From the NCBI RefSeq assembly GCF_011068285.1, contig NZ_CP049616.1, forward strand, positions 372,001 through 436,000: DNA of 64,000 bases, given 5' to 3'. Position 1 is the stretch's first letter; each line of letters starts with the position of its first letter. The translations under genes were made by a program, and so were the position numbers. Origin of the DNA: Flagellimonas oceani (GTDB taxonomy: Bacteria; Bacteroidota; Bacteroidia; Flavobacteriales; Flavobacteriaceae). The notes below the pieces were generated by a model that was not told the DNA's origin, made no database searches, and saw only the letters and a program-made list of their open reading frames with translations. Shown one piece after another: positions 45,772 through 55,436 of the stretch.

Positions 45772-46524
45772 TCACAAGGTAACAAAGGAAACCAATTGTT
45801 CCACATTGGGGTGCTCGCTTCCGCTTGCGGGTTCGATGGTTAGGTTCAACGATTCCGCATTTTCAATATATTTTAATGAGACCAGCTCTTTATCGGTGGG
45901 TACAAGCCCCATGTTGATCATTTCCCCATTTACATCGCTCCACATTTGATACGTTTTGTCATCGGGCAATTGGGGCAAACCTTTAGGGTTGACAAATACC
46001 AACTGACTTTTATGGTTGATGTAGGCTACGGCCTTGCCATTGGGCGCTTTTTGGTTTCCATAGAGGACCAAGGGAATTACGTTCGGATTATTGATATTCT
46101 CCAAACGATTGGAGGTGAGCCTGAACTCTGATTCCAGCTCGTCCACTTGTTGTTGCAATCGGCTGGTTTGTAGTTGAAGCGTATTTAGGTTGCTTTCGGC
46201 ATTTTGCCATTGCACATAAAGCCAAAAGGTGCTCAGTCCAAAAATCAATGCGAAGCCGGCAGCGATGGATAGGGGCACCCAGTTTCTTGTGGTCGGCGTT
46301 TTACCGATGGTGTTCTTCAATCGAATTTTTACGGCGTCGGGTGGGGTTATGGCCTGTTCCATCCCCATGCGCTCAAAATCTGCCTCTAAGGCATCAAAAT
46401 GCTCCTTGAGCGATTTATCTTGCTCAAGGGCTTCTTCCACGGCAGTGGTCAACTCTTCCGAAAGCTCTCCGGTCAGATAAAGCTCTAGAAGTCCTTCTTC
46501 CAATATCTTTTTCTTTTCCATCAT
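45772..46524 (-). CDS. RskA-like anti-sigma factor
   Basis: The 250-residue product from 46524 (MMEKKKILEEGLLELYL) has an N-terminal zinc-free anti-sigma segment and a transmembrane helix at about 86-107 (SIAAGFALIFGLSTFWLYV). A coiled-coil-like stretch follows, then a C-terminal RskA domain with YQMWSDVNGEMINMGL. It overlaps the preceding sigma gene by four bases, as in classic sigma/anti-sigma pairs. It should retain the sigma factor until proteolysis releases it. Confidence 0.92.
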   Translation of the reverse strand: MMEKKKILEEGLLELYLTGELSEELTTAVEEALEQDKSLKEHFDALEADFERMGMEQAITPPDAVKIRLKNTIGKTPTTRNWVPLSIAAGFALIFGLSTFWLYVQWQNAESNLNTLQLQTSRLQQQVDELESEFRLTSNRLENINNPNVIPLVLYGNQKAPNGKAVAYINHKSQLVFVNPKGLPQLPDDKTYQMWSDVNGEMINMGLVPTDKELVSLKYIENAESLNLTIEPASGSEHPNVEQLVSFVTL

Positions 46525-47084
46525 GCCATTAATTCTAAAACGACCCAAATATAAAGCAACTTATGAGCGTATGTTTCACGTAATTGTTTTAGTGCTTGCC
46601 TAATGTAGGACTTAAAGGTGCCAAGCGGTACCCCCATGGCCTTGTGCGCCTCTTTATGGGTGTAACCACTGTAATATACCAATGCAATAGCTTTTTGGTG
46701 ATGAGGTTCCAAGGATTTTATGGAGCCTTTGAGTGCTGTGTAATCATTGGCCTCCTCATTGGCCTCTTTAGTATCATATACACTCAGATCATCCGTTTGG
46801 ATGAGCTTGTTCTTGGTCCGTAGGGAATTTAAGGTTGTGTTGCGTGCTATGCGATAGGCCCAAGTGTAAAATCTCCCTTTGGAGGCATCGTAACGATCGA
46901 TATGCTTCCAAATTTTCACAAAAGTTTCCTGAAGAAGGTCTTCCGCTATGGTTTTGTCGCGGCACATACGAAGAATCACCCCGAACAGGGCGCCGGAATA
47001 TTTATCGTATAGCTGGTAGAGGGCCGTATCATCGCCCGTTCGCAAGCGGGCAATTACCTCATGATCTTCAATACTGTTCTTCAT
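46521..47084 (-). CDS. ECF RNA polymerase sigma factor (SigK-like context)
   Basis: The 187-residue product has region 2 at about 20-90 (QLYDKYSGALFGVILRM, AEDLLQETFVKIW) and region 4 at about 125-175 (HHQKAIALVYYSGYTHKEAHKAM, then GTFKSYIRQALKQL). It is followed by an RskA-like anti-sigma factor with a four-base overlap. A fasciclin-domain gene lies divergently upstream and is a plausible target. Confidence 0.94.
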   Translation of the reverse strand: MKNSIEDHEVIARLRTGDDTALYQLYDKYSGALFGVILRMCRDKTIAEDLLQETFVKIWKHIDRYDASKGRFYTWAYRIARNTTLNSLRTKNKLIQTDDLSVYDTKEANEEANDYTALKGSIKSLEPHHQKAIALVYYSGYTHKEAHKAMGVPLGTFKSYIRQALKQLRETYAHKLLYIWVVLELMA

Positions 47085-47203
47085 TGCTAGTGTTAAAGAT
47101 ATGATAAAAAACTTCGGTGTTCATCCATTGGACAAAACCGTGTGTAAATAATAGTAGAAAGCGCTTTAAAAACAATAATCATTGAACATTTAAATCAGAA
47201 AAA

Positions 47204-47722
47204 ATGAAAAAATTAATTTTTGCTTTGGCCACTTGTGCCCTATTATTTTCAACCCAACACACCAACGCCCAAAAATCCAAAGACATCGTGGATACGGCCG
47301 TTTCGGTGGATGACTTCTCAACTTTGGTAACCGCTTTGAAAGCTGCCGACTTGGTGGGCGCGTTGAAAGGCGATGGGCCTTTTACAGTGTTTGCACCTGT
47401 AAATTCCGGGTTTGCCAAAATCGATTCTAAGACCTTGAACACGCTTTTGCAACCGGAAAACAAGGAAAAATTGGCTGCAATTCTAACGTATCACGTGGTC
47501 TCCGGCAAGTTGATGGCTTCCGACGTAGCCGCTGCCTTGTCCAAGGGTAATGGAAAAGCAGAACTTACAACCTTGAACGGTGGGAAATTAACTGCTGTGA
47601 AAAAGGACGACGGTATCTATTTGGAAGATGCCAAGGGAAATTGGAGTAAAATTTCCAAGACAGATGTCGTTGCCTCGAATGGAGTGATCCATATTATCGA
47701 GGATGTTGTAATGCCCAACTAA
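47204..47722 (+). CDS. Secreted fasciclin (FAS1) domain protein
   Basis: The 172-residue protein has a signal peptide (cleaved near TNAQKSK) and one FAS1 domain. This includes the first conserved helix FSTLVTALKAADLV, GDGPFTVFAPVNSGF, and the later YHVVSGKLM and NGVIHIIEDVVMP segments. FAS1 proteins mediate adhesion. It stands divergent to the ECF/RskA pair, a grouping that recurs in Bacteroidota and also between SigK/RskA and the fasciclin proteins MPT70/MPT83 of Mycobacterium. Confidence 0.94.
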   Translation: MKKLIFALATCALLFSTQHTNAQKSKDIVDTAVSVDDFSTLVTALKAADLVGALKGDGPFTVFAPVNSGFAKIDSKTLNTLLQPENKEKLAAILTYHVVSGKLMASDVAAALSKGNGKAELTTLNGGKLTAVKKDDGIYLEDAKGNWSKISKTDVVASNGVIHIIEDVVMPN

Positions 47723-47747
47723 GCAAGCGTTGTTTGTTTTGATGCTG

Positions 47748-47774
47748 AAAAGCACCGCATTGCGGTGCTTTTTT
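47748..47774. terminator. Terminator between the fasciclin and serine hydrolase genes
   Basis: Stem AAAGCACCGCA / TGCGGTGCTTT with a very short loop, with A and T runs on its two sides, between convergent genes. Confidence 0.87.
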
Positions 47775-47787
47775 ATTTTTGGTACGA

Positions 47788-48921
47788 TTATCTTTTTCGG
47801 ATTAGTTCCAATTCATAAATTTCTCTTCCCAATTGCGCCAAAAAAGGGATGCCCACATCATCGTATTCGTAAGCGTTATCATTAAAAACACCATCGCTGT
47901 TTACCAAAATGGTGGCTGTTAACATAAAGTCTATATTGTTCTTGGTATCTTGTATGTAGGCGTTGTCCGTAAGCGTTCCGTAGGCATAGCCCACTTTATT
48001 ATAGATTTTGATATGCTCCGGCATGGGCTCCGTACTGTCTCCGAACATAAAAAACTTCACATAACTATCGTAGTATTCCACAGGGTCGTAGCCCAATTTC
48101 GGAGGGAGTGTGTGCATCGCTTCCAATAACACTTTCTGCTGGGTCTGGCTCAAATTGAACCGTTCTTCCGTAGGAAACGCTTCAGGAAATATGATACGCT
48201 TGAGCAATGCTGATTGTGCTTCAATGGGATAGTAATTTTTCAAACTAAAATCAAAAGCGCCATTTTGATAGGTTTCATCCGATATAAAACCCTTGCCTTT
48301 TTTGAGTTTGTCCAACTCGAGCGGTCTTATGGGCGAATTTATGATGGGTGCGCTCAATGATGTGGTGGAGTCGTTCAAATAAAAAACCAAAGGCGTTGTG
48401 GTAACATCATCTGCATTGTCCGTAGATAAGCGGTGGGCTATCCGGATGGGTGAAACACCCCTTCGTTCCATTCGTCTGTTCAGGTCGTCCTGTCCCAAAA
48501 ACTCGACCAAACGATTATTGGCGGCATTGTCCGACACGGCAAAAATTTCCGAAATCGCTTTTGCGAAAGTGGTCTGTAAGGAATCACCCTCGACGAAGAA
48601 CCGGGTGTGCACGGAAAGAGAGTCAACCTCGTTCAGTTTTTCCAATGCCGCAACTGCCGCAGGGAATTTCACGGTGCTTGCAGGATAGAAATAGTTGTTG
48701 TTTTTTACCTGAAAATCGTGGTCGGTAAAGATTACGCTATCATTTCTTCGGTCTATTTGGGTGTATCTAATTTGGATTTCATGTTCGTCCAAATTATCCA
48801 TTACCCTGCTAATTTTAGGGTTTTTGGAGGAAAGTGCCTCGGCCAAAATATCGGTAGGGACATTTTTGGAGCAGGAGACTCCCAAAACAAATAAGCTCAG
48901 TGCCGCAAGTTTAGATCTCAT
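47788..48921 (-). CDS. Class A beta-lactamase-like serine hydrolase, lipoprotein
   Basis: The product has 377 residues from ATG 48921 (MRSKLAALSLFVLGVSC, lipobox GVSC); a TTG two codons upstream is possible but weaker. The beta-lactamase-type SxxK appears as ASTVKFPAA and the second motif as VSDNAANNRL. There is no clear KTG box in canonical form. The protein is a penicillin-recognising hydrolase fold, but resistance activity cannot be inferred: similar Bacteroidota lipoproteins are peptidases or enzymes of unknown role. Confidence 0.87.
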   Translation of the reverse strand: MRSKLAALSLFVLGVSCSKNVPTDILAEALSSKNPKISRVMDNLDEHEIQIRYTQIDRRNDSVIFTDHDFQVKNNNYFYPASTVKFPAAVAALEKLNEVDSLSVHTRFFVEGDSLQTTFAKAISEIFAVSDNAANNRLVEFLGQDDLNRRMERRGVSPIRIAHRLSTDNADDVTTTPLVFYLNDSTTSLSAPIINSPIRPLELDKLKKGKGFISDETYQNGAFDFSLKNYYPIEAQSALLKRIIFPEAFPTEERFNLSQTQQKVLLEAMHTLPPKLGYDPVEYYDSYVKFFMFGDSTEPMPEHIKIYNKVGYAYGTLTDNAYIQDTKNNIDFMLTATILVNSDGVFNDNAYEYDDVGIPFLAQLGREIYELELIRKR

Positions 48922-48930
48922 TGGCAAAAA

Positions 48931-49188
48931 TTAAATCTCTCCGGAATATACCTGCCCTCGATGGGGTTTAAGAATTTCCCTTACCTCTTTCAATTCAAAT
49001 TCGGCAACGACCAAATAGGCAATGCTGTGCGCCGGACTAAAATGTTCTACCCCGCCAAGGTCGTATTTTAGCTCTTCCACCTCTGCAAACTCCTTAAGGT
49101 GTTTTAGGTAATGTTCCGCTGTATGGGCGGCACCCGGCCCCCTAAAGTCCCAGATGATCTTGATTTTTCTGTCCAAAAGTTTTTCCAT
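48931..49188 (-). CDS. Small hypothetical protein
   Basis: The 85-residue product has no signal peptide or membrane helix. It begins MEKLLDRKIKIIWDFRGPG and contains HTAEHYLKHL and HFSPAHSIAYLVV. Its predicted alternation of strands and helices resembles a ferredoxin-like fold. It sits 5 bases downstream of the SRPBCC gene and 9 bases upstream of the hydrolase gene on the minus strand, so all three probably share a transcript. I do not recognise a function. Confidence 0.8.
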   Translation of the reverse strand: MEKLLDRKIKIIWDFRGPGAAHTAEHYLKHLKEFAEVEELKYDLGGVEHFSPAHSIAYLVVAEFELKEVREILKPHRGQVYSGEI

Positions 49189-49193
49189 TGTTG

Positions 49194-49646
49194 TTATGAG
49201 TTGAGCACGGATGTGCCATTTTCGGCAAATGCCTTAAAGTCTTGCATGTATTTAAGAGATTGTTTTTTAAAGGCCCCAGGCATTAAAAATCCCATAAGCT
49301 TCATTCCGAATCCGGAAAATTGAAATTCTGTTTCCGATACCCAACGGGTTTTATCGCCCTCGTCCTTAAAATAATTTTTTTGAATGTTGTGAACGCCCTT
49401 GGTGTCGTAGGTCATATGCATTTCCTCGGGCAAATTTTTTTTGATGATGGTCTCCACCATGTCCATTTTCCTTTTTCCCATCTCATAACTAAGGCTCGTT
49501 TGAGCTCCTTCCTGTCCGGGAATCTTGGACAATTGCTCATAGCCGATAAGCCCCCTTTGCCAATGCTTCATGTTATTTGGATCGTCCATTTTTTTAATGA
49601 ATTCCTCCCTGGGCACATCAACTACAATTTCGGTAGTATACTTCAT
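49194..49646 (-). CDS. SRPBCC (START/Bet v 1-like) family protein
   Basis: The 150-residue product has the helix-grip pattern of SRPBCC proteins: EIVVDVPREEFIKKMDDPNN, then WQRGLIGYEQL, and a long C-terminal helix after FQFSGFGMKLMG. Such domains bind hydrophobic ligands in a cavity; no ligand is indicated. It is the first gene of a three-gene minus-strand unit with the small hypothetical protein and the serine hydrolase. Confidence 0.87.
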   Translation of the reverse strand: MKYTTEIVVDVPREEFIKKMDDPNNMKHWQRGLIGYEQLSKIPGQEGAQTSLSYEMGKRKMDMVETIIKKNLPEEMHMTYDTKGVHNIQKNYFKDEGDKTRWVSETEFQFSGFGMKLMGFLMPGAFKKQSLKYMQDFKAFAENGTSVLNS

Positions 49647-49729
49647 AATTGGTTTGGTTTTTCACTAAAGTAGCAATTTCTGGGCATCTATGGGTCACAA
49701 AAAAATCTGTTAATGAAATGAGAACCTAC

Positions 49730-49759
49730 TTGTAAGGGATTTTGTAATTGTTATTTTTG
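49730..49759 (+). promoter_or_regulatory. Promoter immediately upstream of the SurA-like lipoprotein gene
   Basis: TTG at 49730-49732 and TATTTTTG at 49752-49759 are 19 bases apart, fitting TTG / TAnnTTTG. Only four bases separate the -7 box from the ATG at 49764, so the transcript would start at or near the start codon. Confidence 0.6.
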
Positions 49760-49763
49760 CGAA

Positions 49764-50645
49764 ATGCTTAAGCTCCAAAAAAATACACTTTTCCTTTTAG
49801 GTACTTTTATGGCGATTATTATTTCCTCCTGCGAGGGAATGTTCAATGAGGAGGAAGAAAAGGAACCTTTGGCAAGGGTGGGCGATACTTTTTTGTACAA
49901 AGAAGATATAGCTTCCTTGGTCAGGGACGATATGACGGCAGAGGACAGTACCATATTTGTGAACAATTACATCAATAATTGGGCATCAAAACAACTATTG
50001 TTGTCCAAATCAAAAATAAACCTGCCCGAAGAAAAGTTGGCGGAATTTGACCGTTTGGTGTCCGATTACCGTGCCGACCTGTACACGCGTGCCTACATAG
50101 AGGCGCTGGTGAACCAATCCCAGGATACGGCCGTAACCAAAGGTCAGCTACAGGAATTCTATGAGCGGGAAAAAGAAAACTTTAAGCTCAACGAAAAATT
50201 GGTACAGTTAAGATTTGTTGGCATGTCCGAACAATTTTTGGATAGGGACGGGGTGGAGTCCAGAATCAAAAGTTGGGACGATTCCGATAGAAGATATCTG
50301 GATTCCATAGCCGTACAGTTCAAAAAAATACATTTTAACGACTCCATTTGGGTGAGTGCTTCGCGGGTAATCGAAGAAATTCCGCCCCTAACACAGGCAA
50401 ATGAGGATTCCCACTTAAAAAAATCACAATTTTTTGAGTTACAAGATTCGTTAGAGGTATATTTGGGCTGGGTCACCAATGTGTTGGAAGTCAACGAAAC
50501 AGCTCCATTTGATTATGTGGAACCGGACATTCGGCAATTGATCTTGAACAGAAGACGTTTAAATTACGTGAAACAATTGGAGACCGAAATATTAGATGAA
50601 GCCATTAAGAAGAATGAATTTGAGGTTTATGACAAAGAAAATTAA
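49764..50645 (+). CDS. SurA-N-like lipoprotein without a PPIase domain
   Basis: The 293-residue product has a lipoprotein signal (TFMAIIISSC). A SurA/PrsA-type helical N-terminal region follows (RVGDTFLYKEDIASLV, NNWASKQLLLSKSKINL), then a helical and strand-rich C-terminal part. The conserved PpiC signature is not recognisable, unlike in the next gene. It is probably a periplasmic folding helper for outer-membrane proteins. The next gene, a SurA-type isomerase, overlaps it by 17 bases, so the two are translationally coupled. Confidence 0.82.
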   Translation: MLKLQKNTLFLLGTFMAIIISSCEGMFNEEEEKEPLARVGDTFLYKEDIASLVRDDMTAEDSTIFVNNYINNWASKQLLLSKSKINLPEEKLAEFDRLVSDYRADLYTRAYIEALVNQSQDTAVTKGQLQEFYEREKENFKLNEKLVQLRFVGMSEQFLDRDGVESRIKSWDDSDRRYLDSIAVQFKKIHFNDSIWVSASRVIEEIPPLTQANEDSHLKKSQFFELQDSLEVYLGWVTNVLEVNETAPFDYVEPDIRQLILNRRRLNYVKQLETEILDEAIKKNEFEVYDKEN

Positions 50646-52026
50646 AGGACTTTCGGTTGCATTTTTTGCAATTTTAGGAATGGTCCAGGCACAGGAAACG
50701 GACCAAGCAATGCGCATGGATTCCACCAGCAATACCAAAAAAGTAAAATTGGATGGTATTGCCGCGGTGGTAGGCGATTATGTGATCTTGGAATCGGACA
50801 TCGACAAAACGTTGATCGATCTTCAAAACCAAGGAGCATCTACCGAAGATGTGACCCGCTGCAACCTTTTGGGCAAATTAATGGAAGATAGGTTGTATGC
50901 CCATCAGGCGGTACAGGATAGTTTGTTGGTATCGGACGATATGGTAAATGCCCAAAGCGATCGGCAGATCCAACAGTTGACGCAACAAATCGGAAGCGTG
51001 GAGAAGATGTTGAGCTACTATAAAAAGCCGGATATGGAAAGTTTCCGTGAAGAGCTTTTTGAAATCAACAAGTTGCGCATGCTTTCCGAAAAAATGCAAG
51101 GTAAAATTGTAGAGGAAATCCAAGTGACCCCTGAAGAGGTGCGTCAATTTTTCTACAAGATTCCAGAAGAGGAGCGCCCTGTATTTGGGGCCGAACTGGA
51201 AATAGCCCAGATTGTAAAGCAGCCCGAAGCTCCCGAGGAGGAAAAGCAAAAGGTGATCAACCAGCTCAAGGAAATTCGTCAAGATGTCCTCGAGAACGAT
51301 GCCAGTTTTAACGTGAAGGCCATTTTGTACTCCCAAGACCCCGGTTCAAAATCCAAGGGAGGGTTTTACAGTATGACCAAGGAGACCCCATTTGTAAAAG
51401 AATTCAAAGATGTTGCCTTTAGCCTTCGTGAAGGTGAAATATCTCAACCTTTCGAGACAAGTTTTGGGTATCATATCATATATATTGAAAAAGTAAGAGG
51501 TCAGGAATTGGACCTGAGACATATATTGATGATTCCAGAAATTCCACAAAGTGCCATTGATAAGGCAACACAGGAATTGGATACCATCCGTCAACAAATA
51601 TTGGACGGTAAATACACATTTGCCGAAGCCGCATTGAATTTCTCCGATGAAAAGGAGACCAAGTTCGACGGTGGATTGCTTCGTAACCCCGTTAATTTTG
51701 ATTCCCGTTTTGAATTGACCAAAATGGACCCTACCCTCTACAACCAAGTAAGGAACCTAAAAGATGGTGAAATATCCAGGCCCATCCGTGAAGACGATCA
51801 AAGGGGAGGCCCTCCAAAGTTCAAGATCATGAAGATTTCCAACCGATATGATGAGCATGAGGCCGATTTTGCCAAAGATTACATGAAGATCCAAGAATTG
51901 GCCTTGCGCGAAAAGCAGTTCAAGGCAATAAAGGAATGGATGGACGAGCATATAGAGGATACCTACATTCACGTGGATACAGAGAGTAGAGTCTGTGATT
52001 TTGCGAACAACTGGGTAAAGGAATAG
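50629..52026 (+). CDS. SurA-type periplasmic peptidyl-prolyl isomerase
   Basis: The product has 465 residues from ATG 50629 (MTKKIKGLSVAFFAILGMVQAQE, signal peptide). A SurA N-terminal chaperone region at about 35-165 (LDGIAAVVGDYVILESDI) is followed by two PpiC domains at about 180-280 and 285-385, the first ending FGYHIIYIEKV and the second containing LRHILM and FSDEKETKFDGG. It should help fold outer-membrane barrels such as the TonB receptor and PorP/SprF proteins. Confidence 0.92.
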   Translation: MTKKIKGLSVAFFAILGMVQAQETDQAMRMDSTSNTKKVKLDGIAAVVGDYVILESDIDKTLIDLQNQGASTEDVTRCNLLGKLMEDRLYAHQAVQDSLLVSDDMVNAQSDRQIQQLTQQIGSVEKMLSYYKKPDMESFREELFEINKLRMLSEKMQGKIVEEIQVTPEEVRQFFYKIPEEERPVFGAELEIAQIVKQPEAPEEEKQKVINQLKEIRQDVLENDASFNVKAILYSQDPGSKSKGGFYSMTKETPFVKEFKDVAFSLREGEISQPFETSFGYHIIYIEKVRGQELDLRHILMIPEIPQSAIDKATQELDTIRQQILDGKYTFAEAALNFSDEKETKFDGGLLRNPVNFDSRFELTKMDPTLYNQVRNLKDGEISRPIREDDQRGGPPKFKIMKISNRYDEHEADFAKDYMKIQELALREKQFKAIKEWMDEHIEDTYIHVDTESRVCDFANNWVKE

Positions 52027-52030
52027 TTGT

Positions 52031-52984
52031 ATGTCGGATGTAGATGCGGTAGAAAACCTGGTAAAAAAGCACCAAGAACTTAAAAAGGAAATTGCCAAGG
52101 TCATTGTAGGCCAACAAGAGGTAATCGAGCAAATACTCCTATCCATTTATACAGGTGGGCATTCCTTGCTTATCGGTGTGCCCGGTTTGGCGAAAACCCT
52201 CATGGTAAATACCATTGCCCAAACCTTGGGATTGGATTTTAAACGAATCCAGTTTACCCCCGATTTAATGCCCAGTGATATTTTGGGAAGCGAGGTGCTG
52301 GATCAAAACCGTAATTTCAAATTTATCAAGGGACCGGTTTTTGGCAACATTATACTTGCGGACGAAATCAATAGAACACCTCCAAAAACGCAGGCCGCCT
52401 TGCTGGAGGCCATGCAGGAAAGGGCCGTGACCATTGCGGGGCAACAGTACAAGCTAAGCCTGCCCTATTTTGTTCTGGCTACCCAAAACCCCATAGAGCA
52501 GGAGGGAACCTATCCGTTGCCAGAAGCCCAATTGGACCGTTTTATGTTTGCCATAGAGCTCAAATACCCTTCCATCGAAGAGGAAATACAAGTGGTGAAA
52601 TCCACCACAACCGATGATGAGGTCCGGATAAACACACTTTTCAATGCGGACGAGATCATAGCTGTGCAACACTTGGTCAGACGCATACCCGTGCCGGACA
52701 ACGTTGTTGACTATGCCGTAAGGTTGGTCAATAGAACAAGACCGGGCCAAGAAGATGCCTCCGAATACGTTAAGACCTACATTGATTGGGGAGCTGGGCC
52801 AAGGGCTTCGCAGAACTTGATTTTGGCCGCAAAGGCCCATGCTGCCGTCCATGGTAAGTTCTCCCCCGACATCGAAGATGTGAAGGCCGTAAGCCTTGGA
52901 ATCCTTCGCCACAGGATCTTAAAAAACTACAAAGCGGAAGCTGAAGGCATTACCGAAGAAAAGATTATCACGGAATTGTTGTAA
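52031..52984 (+). CDS. MoxR family AAA+ ATPase
   Basis: The 317-residue protein has Walker A in GVPGLAKTLM, Walker B in ILADEINR, the helix-2 insert region, and the conserved EGTYPLPEAQLDRFM block. MoxR ATPases act as chaperones for cofactor insertion or stress-linked complexes, usually with VWA-domain partner proteins (BatA/BatB), which do not follow here. It lies 4 bases after the SurA gene, so the two share a transcript. Confidence 0.94.
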   Translation: MSDVDAVENLVKKHQELKKEIAKVIVGQQEVIEQILLSIYTGGHSLLIGVPGLAKTLMVNTIAQTLGLDFKRIQFTPDLMPSDILGSEVLDQNRNFKFIKGPVFGNIILADEINRTPPKTQAALLEAMQERAVTIAGQQYKLSLPYFVLATQNPIEQEGTYPLPEAQLDRFMFAIELKYPSIEEEIQVVKSTTTDDEVRINTLFNADEIIAVQHLVRRIPVPDNVVDYAVRLVNRTRPGQEDASEYVKTYIDWGAGPRASQNLILAAKAHAAVHGKFSPDIEDVKAVSLGILRHRILKNYKAEAEGITEEKIITELL

Positions 52985-53088
52985 AAAATAAGTAGGACAA
53001 CACTTATTTAGTGCGATTCTAATTCCAAAATACTTCACGATTTAGTAAATTTACCGAATTACGAAAATCTTAAAAACTCAATTGTAGA

Positions 53089-55356
53089 ATGGCATTTGAT
53101 ATAGACATGATTAAGGGTGTGTACGCTTCCATAGGGGAACGCGTAGAAAAAGCCCGTGAGTTGGTGGGCAAGCCCCTGACACTTTCCGAAAAAATCCTAT
53201 ACTCTCACCTTTGGGACGGTAAACCTGAAAAGGCCTTTGTAAGAGGCAAGGATTACGTTGATTTCGCCCCAGATAGAATTGCTTGTCAAGATGCGACCGC
53301 CCAGATGGCCTTGCTTCAATTTATGCAAGCAGGTAAGGACAAGGTCGCAGTGCCTACAACAGTTCACTGTGATCACTTGATCTTGGCCAAACAAGGTGCG
53401 GCGGCAGATTTAAAACATGCCAACGAAACCAGTAAGGAGGTCTTTGACTTTTTGGGATCTGTATCGAACAAATATGGCATCGGTTTCTGGAAACCCGGTG
53501 CAGGTATCATTCATCAAGTAGTTTTGGAAAATTATGCATTTCCGGGCGGTATGATGATCGGTACCGATTCCCACACTGTGAACGCAGGTGGTTTGGGTAT
53601 GGTGGCCATAGGTGTTGGTGGAGCAGATGCAGTGGATGTAATGGCCGGAATGGCCTGGGAGCTTAAATTCCCCAAATTGATCGGTGTAAAATTGACCGGA
53701 AAACTTTCTGGTTGGACCGCCCCTAAAGATGTGATCTTAAAAGTGGCCGAGATTCTTACCGTAAAAGGTGGAACAGGAGCCATTGTAGAATATTTTGGCC
53801 CAGGCGCAACTTCCATGTCCTGTACGGGTAAGGGAACCATTTGTAACATGGGGGCCGAGATCGGTGCGACCACATCTACTTTTGGTTATGACGAATCCAT
53901 GGAGCGCTACCTAAGAGCTACCGACAGATCTGATGTGGCCGACGAAGCCAATAAAGTAAAAGAACATTTGACCGCTGATCCAGAGGTCTATGCCAACCCA
54001 GAGCAATATTTCGACCAAGTGATCGAAATCAACCTATCCGAATTGATGCCGTTGTTGAACGGTCCGTTTACACCCGATTTGGCAACCGAAGTAGGTACCA
54101 TGAGGGAAAAAGCAGAAAAGAACGACTGGCCTTTGGCCGTTGAGTGGGGGTTGATAGGTTCCTGTACCAACTCTTCCTATGAAGACTTGTCAAGAGCATC
54201 ATCCATTGCACAACAAGCTCTGGACAAAAAATTGAAGACAAAGGCCGAATTTGGTATCAATCCAGGTTCGGAACAAGTAAGATACACTACCGAGCGTGAT
54301 GGTATCCTTGAGATATTCGAGAAATTGGATGCCAAGATCTTCACCAATGCCTGCGGACCATGTATCGGTCAGTGGGGACGTTACGAAGACCCAAAGAACG
54401 CTCCAAAGAACAGTATCGTGCACTCTTTCAACCGTAACTTTGCAAAGCGTGCGGATGGAAACCCAAATACACACGCATTCGTGGCATCGCCAGAAATGAC
54501 CGCTGCCATAGCCATTGCGGGTCGTTTGGACTTTAACCCATTGACGGATAAGTTGATCAACGAGGATGGCGAAGAAGTAATGTTGGACGAGCCAACAGGA
54601 TGGGAATTGCCACCAAAAGGTTTTGAAGTCAAAGAAAACGGTTACGAAGAGCCTCGTGAAGATGGAAGCGGAGTAGAAGTAATCGTTGCCGAAGGCTCCG
54701 AGCGTTTACAGTTATTGCAACCTTTCGAGCCCATCAAGGCGAGTGACCTTCAAGGAATGAAACTGTTGATCAAGGCGTTCGGAAAATGTACCACCGATCA
54801 TATTTCCATGGCGGGACCATGGTTGCGTTTTAGGGGTCATTTGGACAATATTGCCAACAATACCCTTATCGGTGCGGTCAATGCCTTCAACCAAAAGACC
54901 AATTTGGTGAAAAGCCAATTGACGGGTGAGTACGGAGGAGTTCCGGATACGCAACGTGAATACAAGAAAAAAGGAATTATGACCGTTGTTGTAGGCGACC
55001 ATAATTACGGAGAAGGTTCTTCCCGTGAGCATGCCGCCATGCAGCCAAGACATTTGGGCGTTGCCGTGGTATTGGTAAAGTCTTTCGCAAGGATCCACGA
55101 GACCAACTTGAAGAAACAAGGTATGTTGGCCCTGACCTTTGCCAAGGAATCAGATTACGATTTGATTCAAGAGGATGATACCTTCAACATTGTGGATGCG
55201 GCCGAGTTTGCACCGGACAAACCTTTGACCATTGAGGTGGTGCATGCCGATGGAAGCAAAGATACCATCATGGCGAACCATTCCTACAACGATGCGCAGA
55301 TCAAGTGGTTCAATGAAGGCTCTGCCCTGAACTTGATCAAAAAACAAAATGCTTAA
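53089..55356 (+). CDS. acn: Aconitate hydratase
   Basis: The 755-residue protein has the mitochondrial-type layout and size. [4Fe-4S] ligands are C359 ([10 protein letters not shown]) and C422 and C425 ([11 protein letters not shown]). A C-terminal swivel domain with [17 protein letters not shown] holds substrate contacts. It interconverts citrate and isocitrate in the TCA cycle. It is transcribed alone and followed by a terminator. Confidence 0.97.
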   Translation: MAFDIDMIKGVYASIGERVEKARELVGKPLTLSEKILYSHLWDGKPEKAFVRGKDYVDFAPDRIACQDATAQMALLQFMQAGKDKVAVPTTVHCDHLILAKQGAAADLKHANETSKEVFDFLGSVSNKYGIGFWKPGAGIIHQVVLENYAFPGGMMIGTDSHTVNAGGLGMVAIGVGGADAVDVMAGMAWELKFPKLIGVKLTGKLSGWTAPKDVILKVAEILTVKGGTGAIVEYFGPGATSMSCTGKGTICNMGAEIGATTSTFGYDESMERYLRATDRSDVADEANKVKEHLTADPEVYANPEQYFDQVIEINLSELMPLLNGPFTPDLATEVGTMREKAEKNDWPLAVEWGLIGSCTNSSYEDLSRASSIAQQALDKKLKTKAEFGINPGSEQVRYTTERDGILEIFEKLDAKIFTNACGPCIGQWGRYEDPKNAPKNSIVHSFNRNFAKRADGNPNTHAFVASPEMTAAIAIAGRLDFNPLTDKLINEDGEEVMLDEPTGWELPPKGFEVKENGYEEPREDGSGVEVIVAEGSERLQLLQPFEPIKASDLQGMKLLIKAFGKCTTDHISMAGPWLRFRGHLDNIANNTLIGAVNAFNQKTNLVKSQLTGEYGGVPDTQREYKKKGIMTVVVGDHNYGEGSSREHAAMQPRHLGVAVVLVKSFARIHETNLKKQGMLALTFAKESDYDLIQEDDTFNIVDAAEFAPDKPLTIEVVHADGSKDTIMANHSYNDAQIKWFNEGSALNLIKKQNA

Positions 55357-55378
55357 TCGTATCTAAATATAATCTGTG

Positions 55379-55416
55379 AAAACTCCTGATGTTGTTGAAG
55401 ATGTCAGGAGTTTTTA
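55379..55416 (+). terminator. Rho-independent terminator after aconitase
   Basis: Stem AAACTCCTGA / TCAGGAGTTT with a loop of about 14 bases, followed by T residues, 23 bases after the acn stop. Confidence 0.85.
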
Positions 55417-55436
55417 ATTTTTGAGAAATAATATTC

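Noticed and set aside
47788..48921. Beta-lactamase conferring antibiotic resistance
   Set aside because: SxxK and SDN motifs are present, but no canonical KTG box was seen and the protein is a lipoprotein of broader type. Resistance cannot be inferred.
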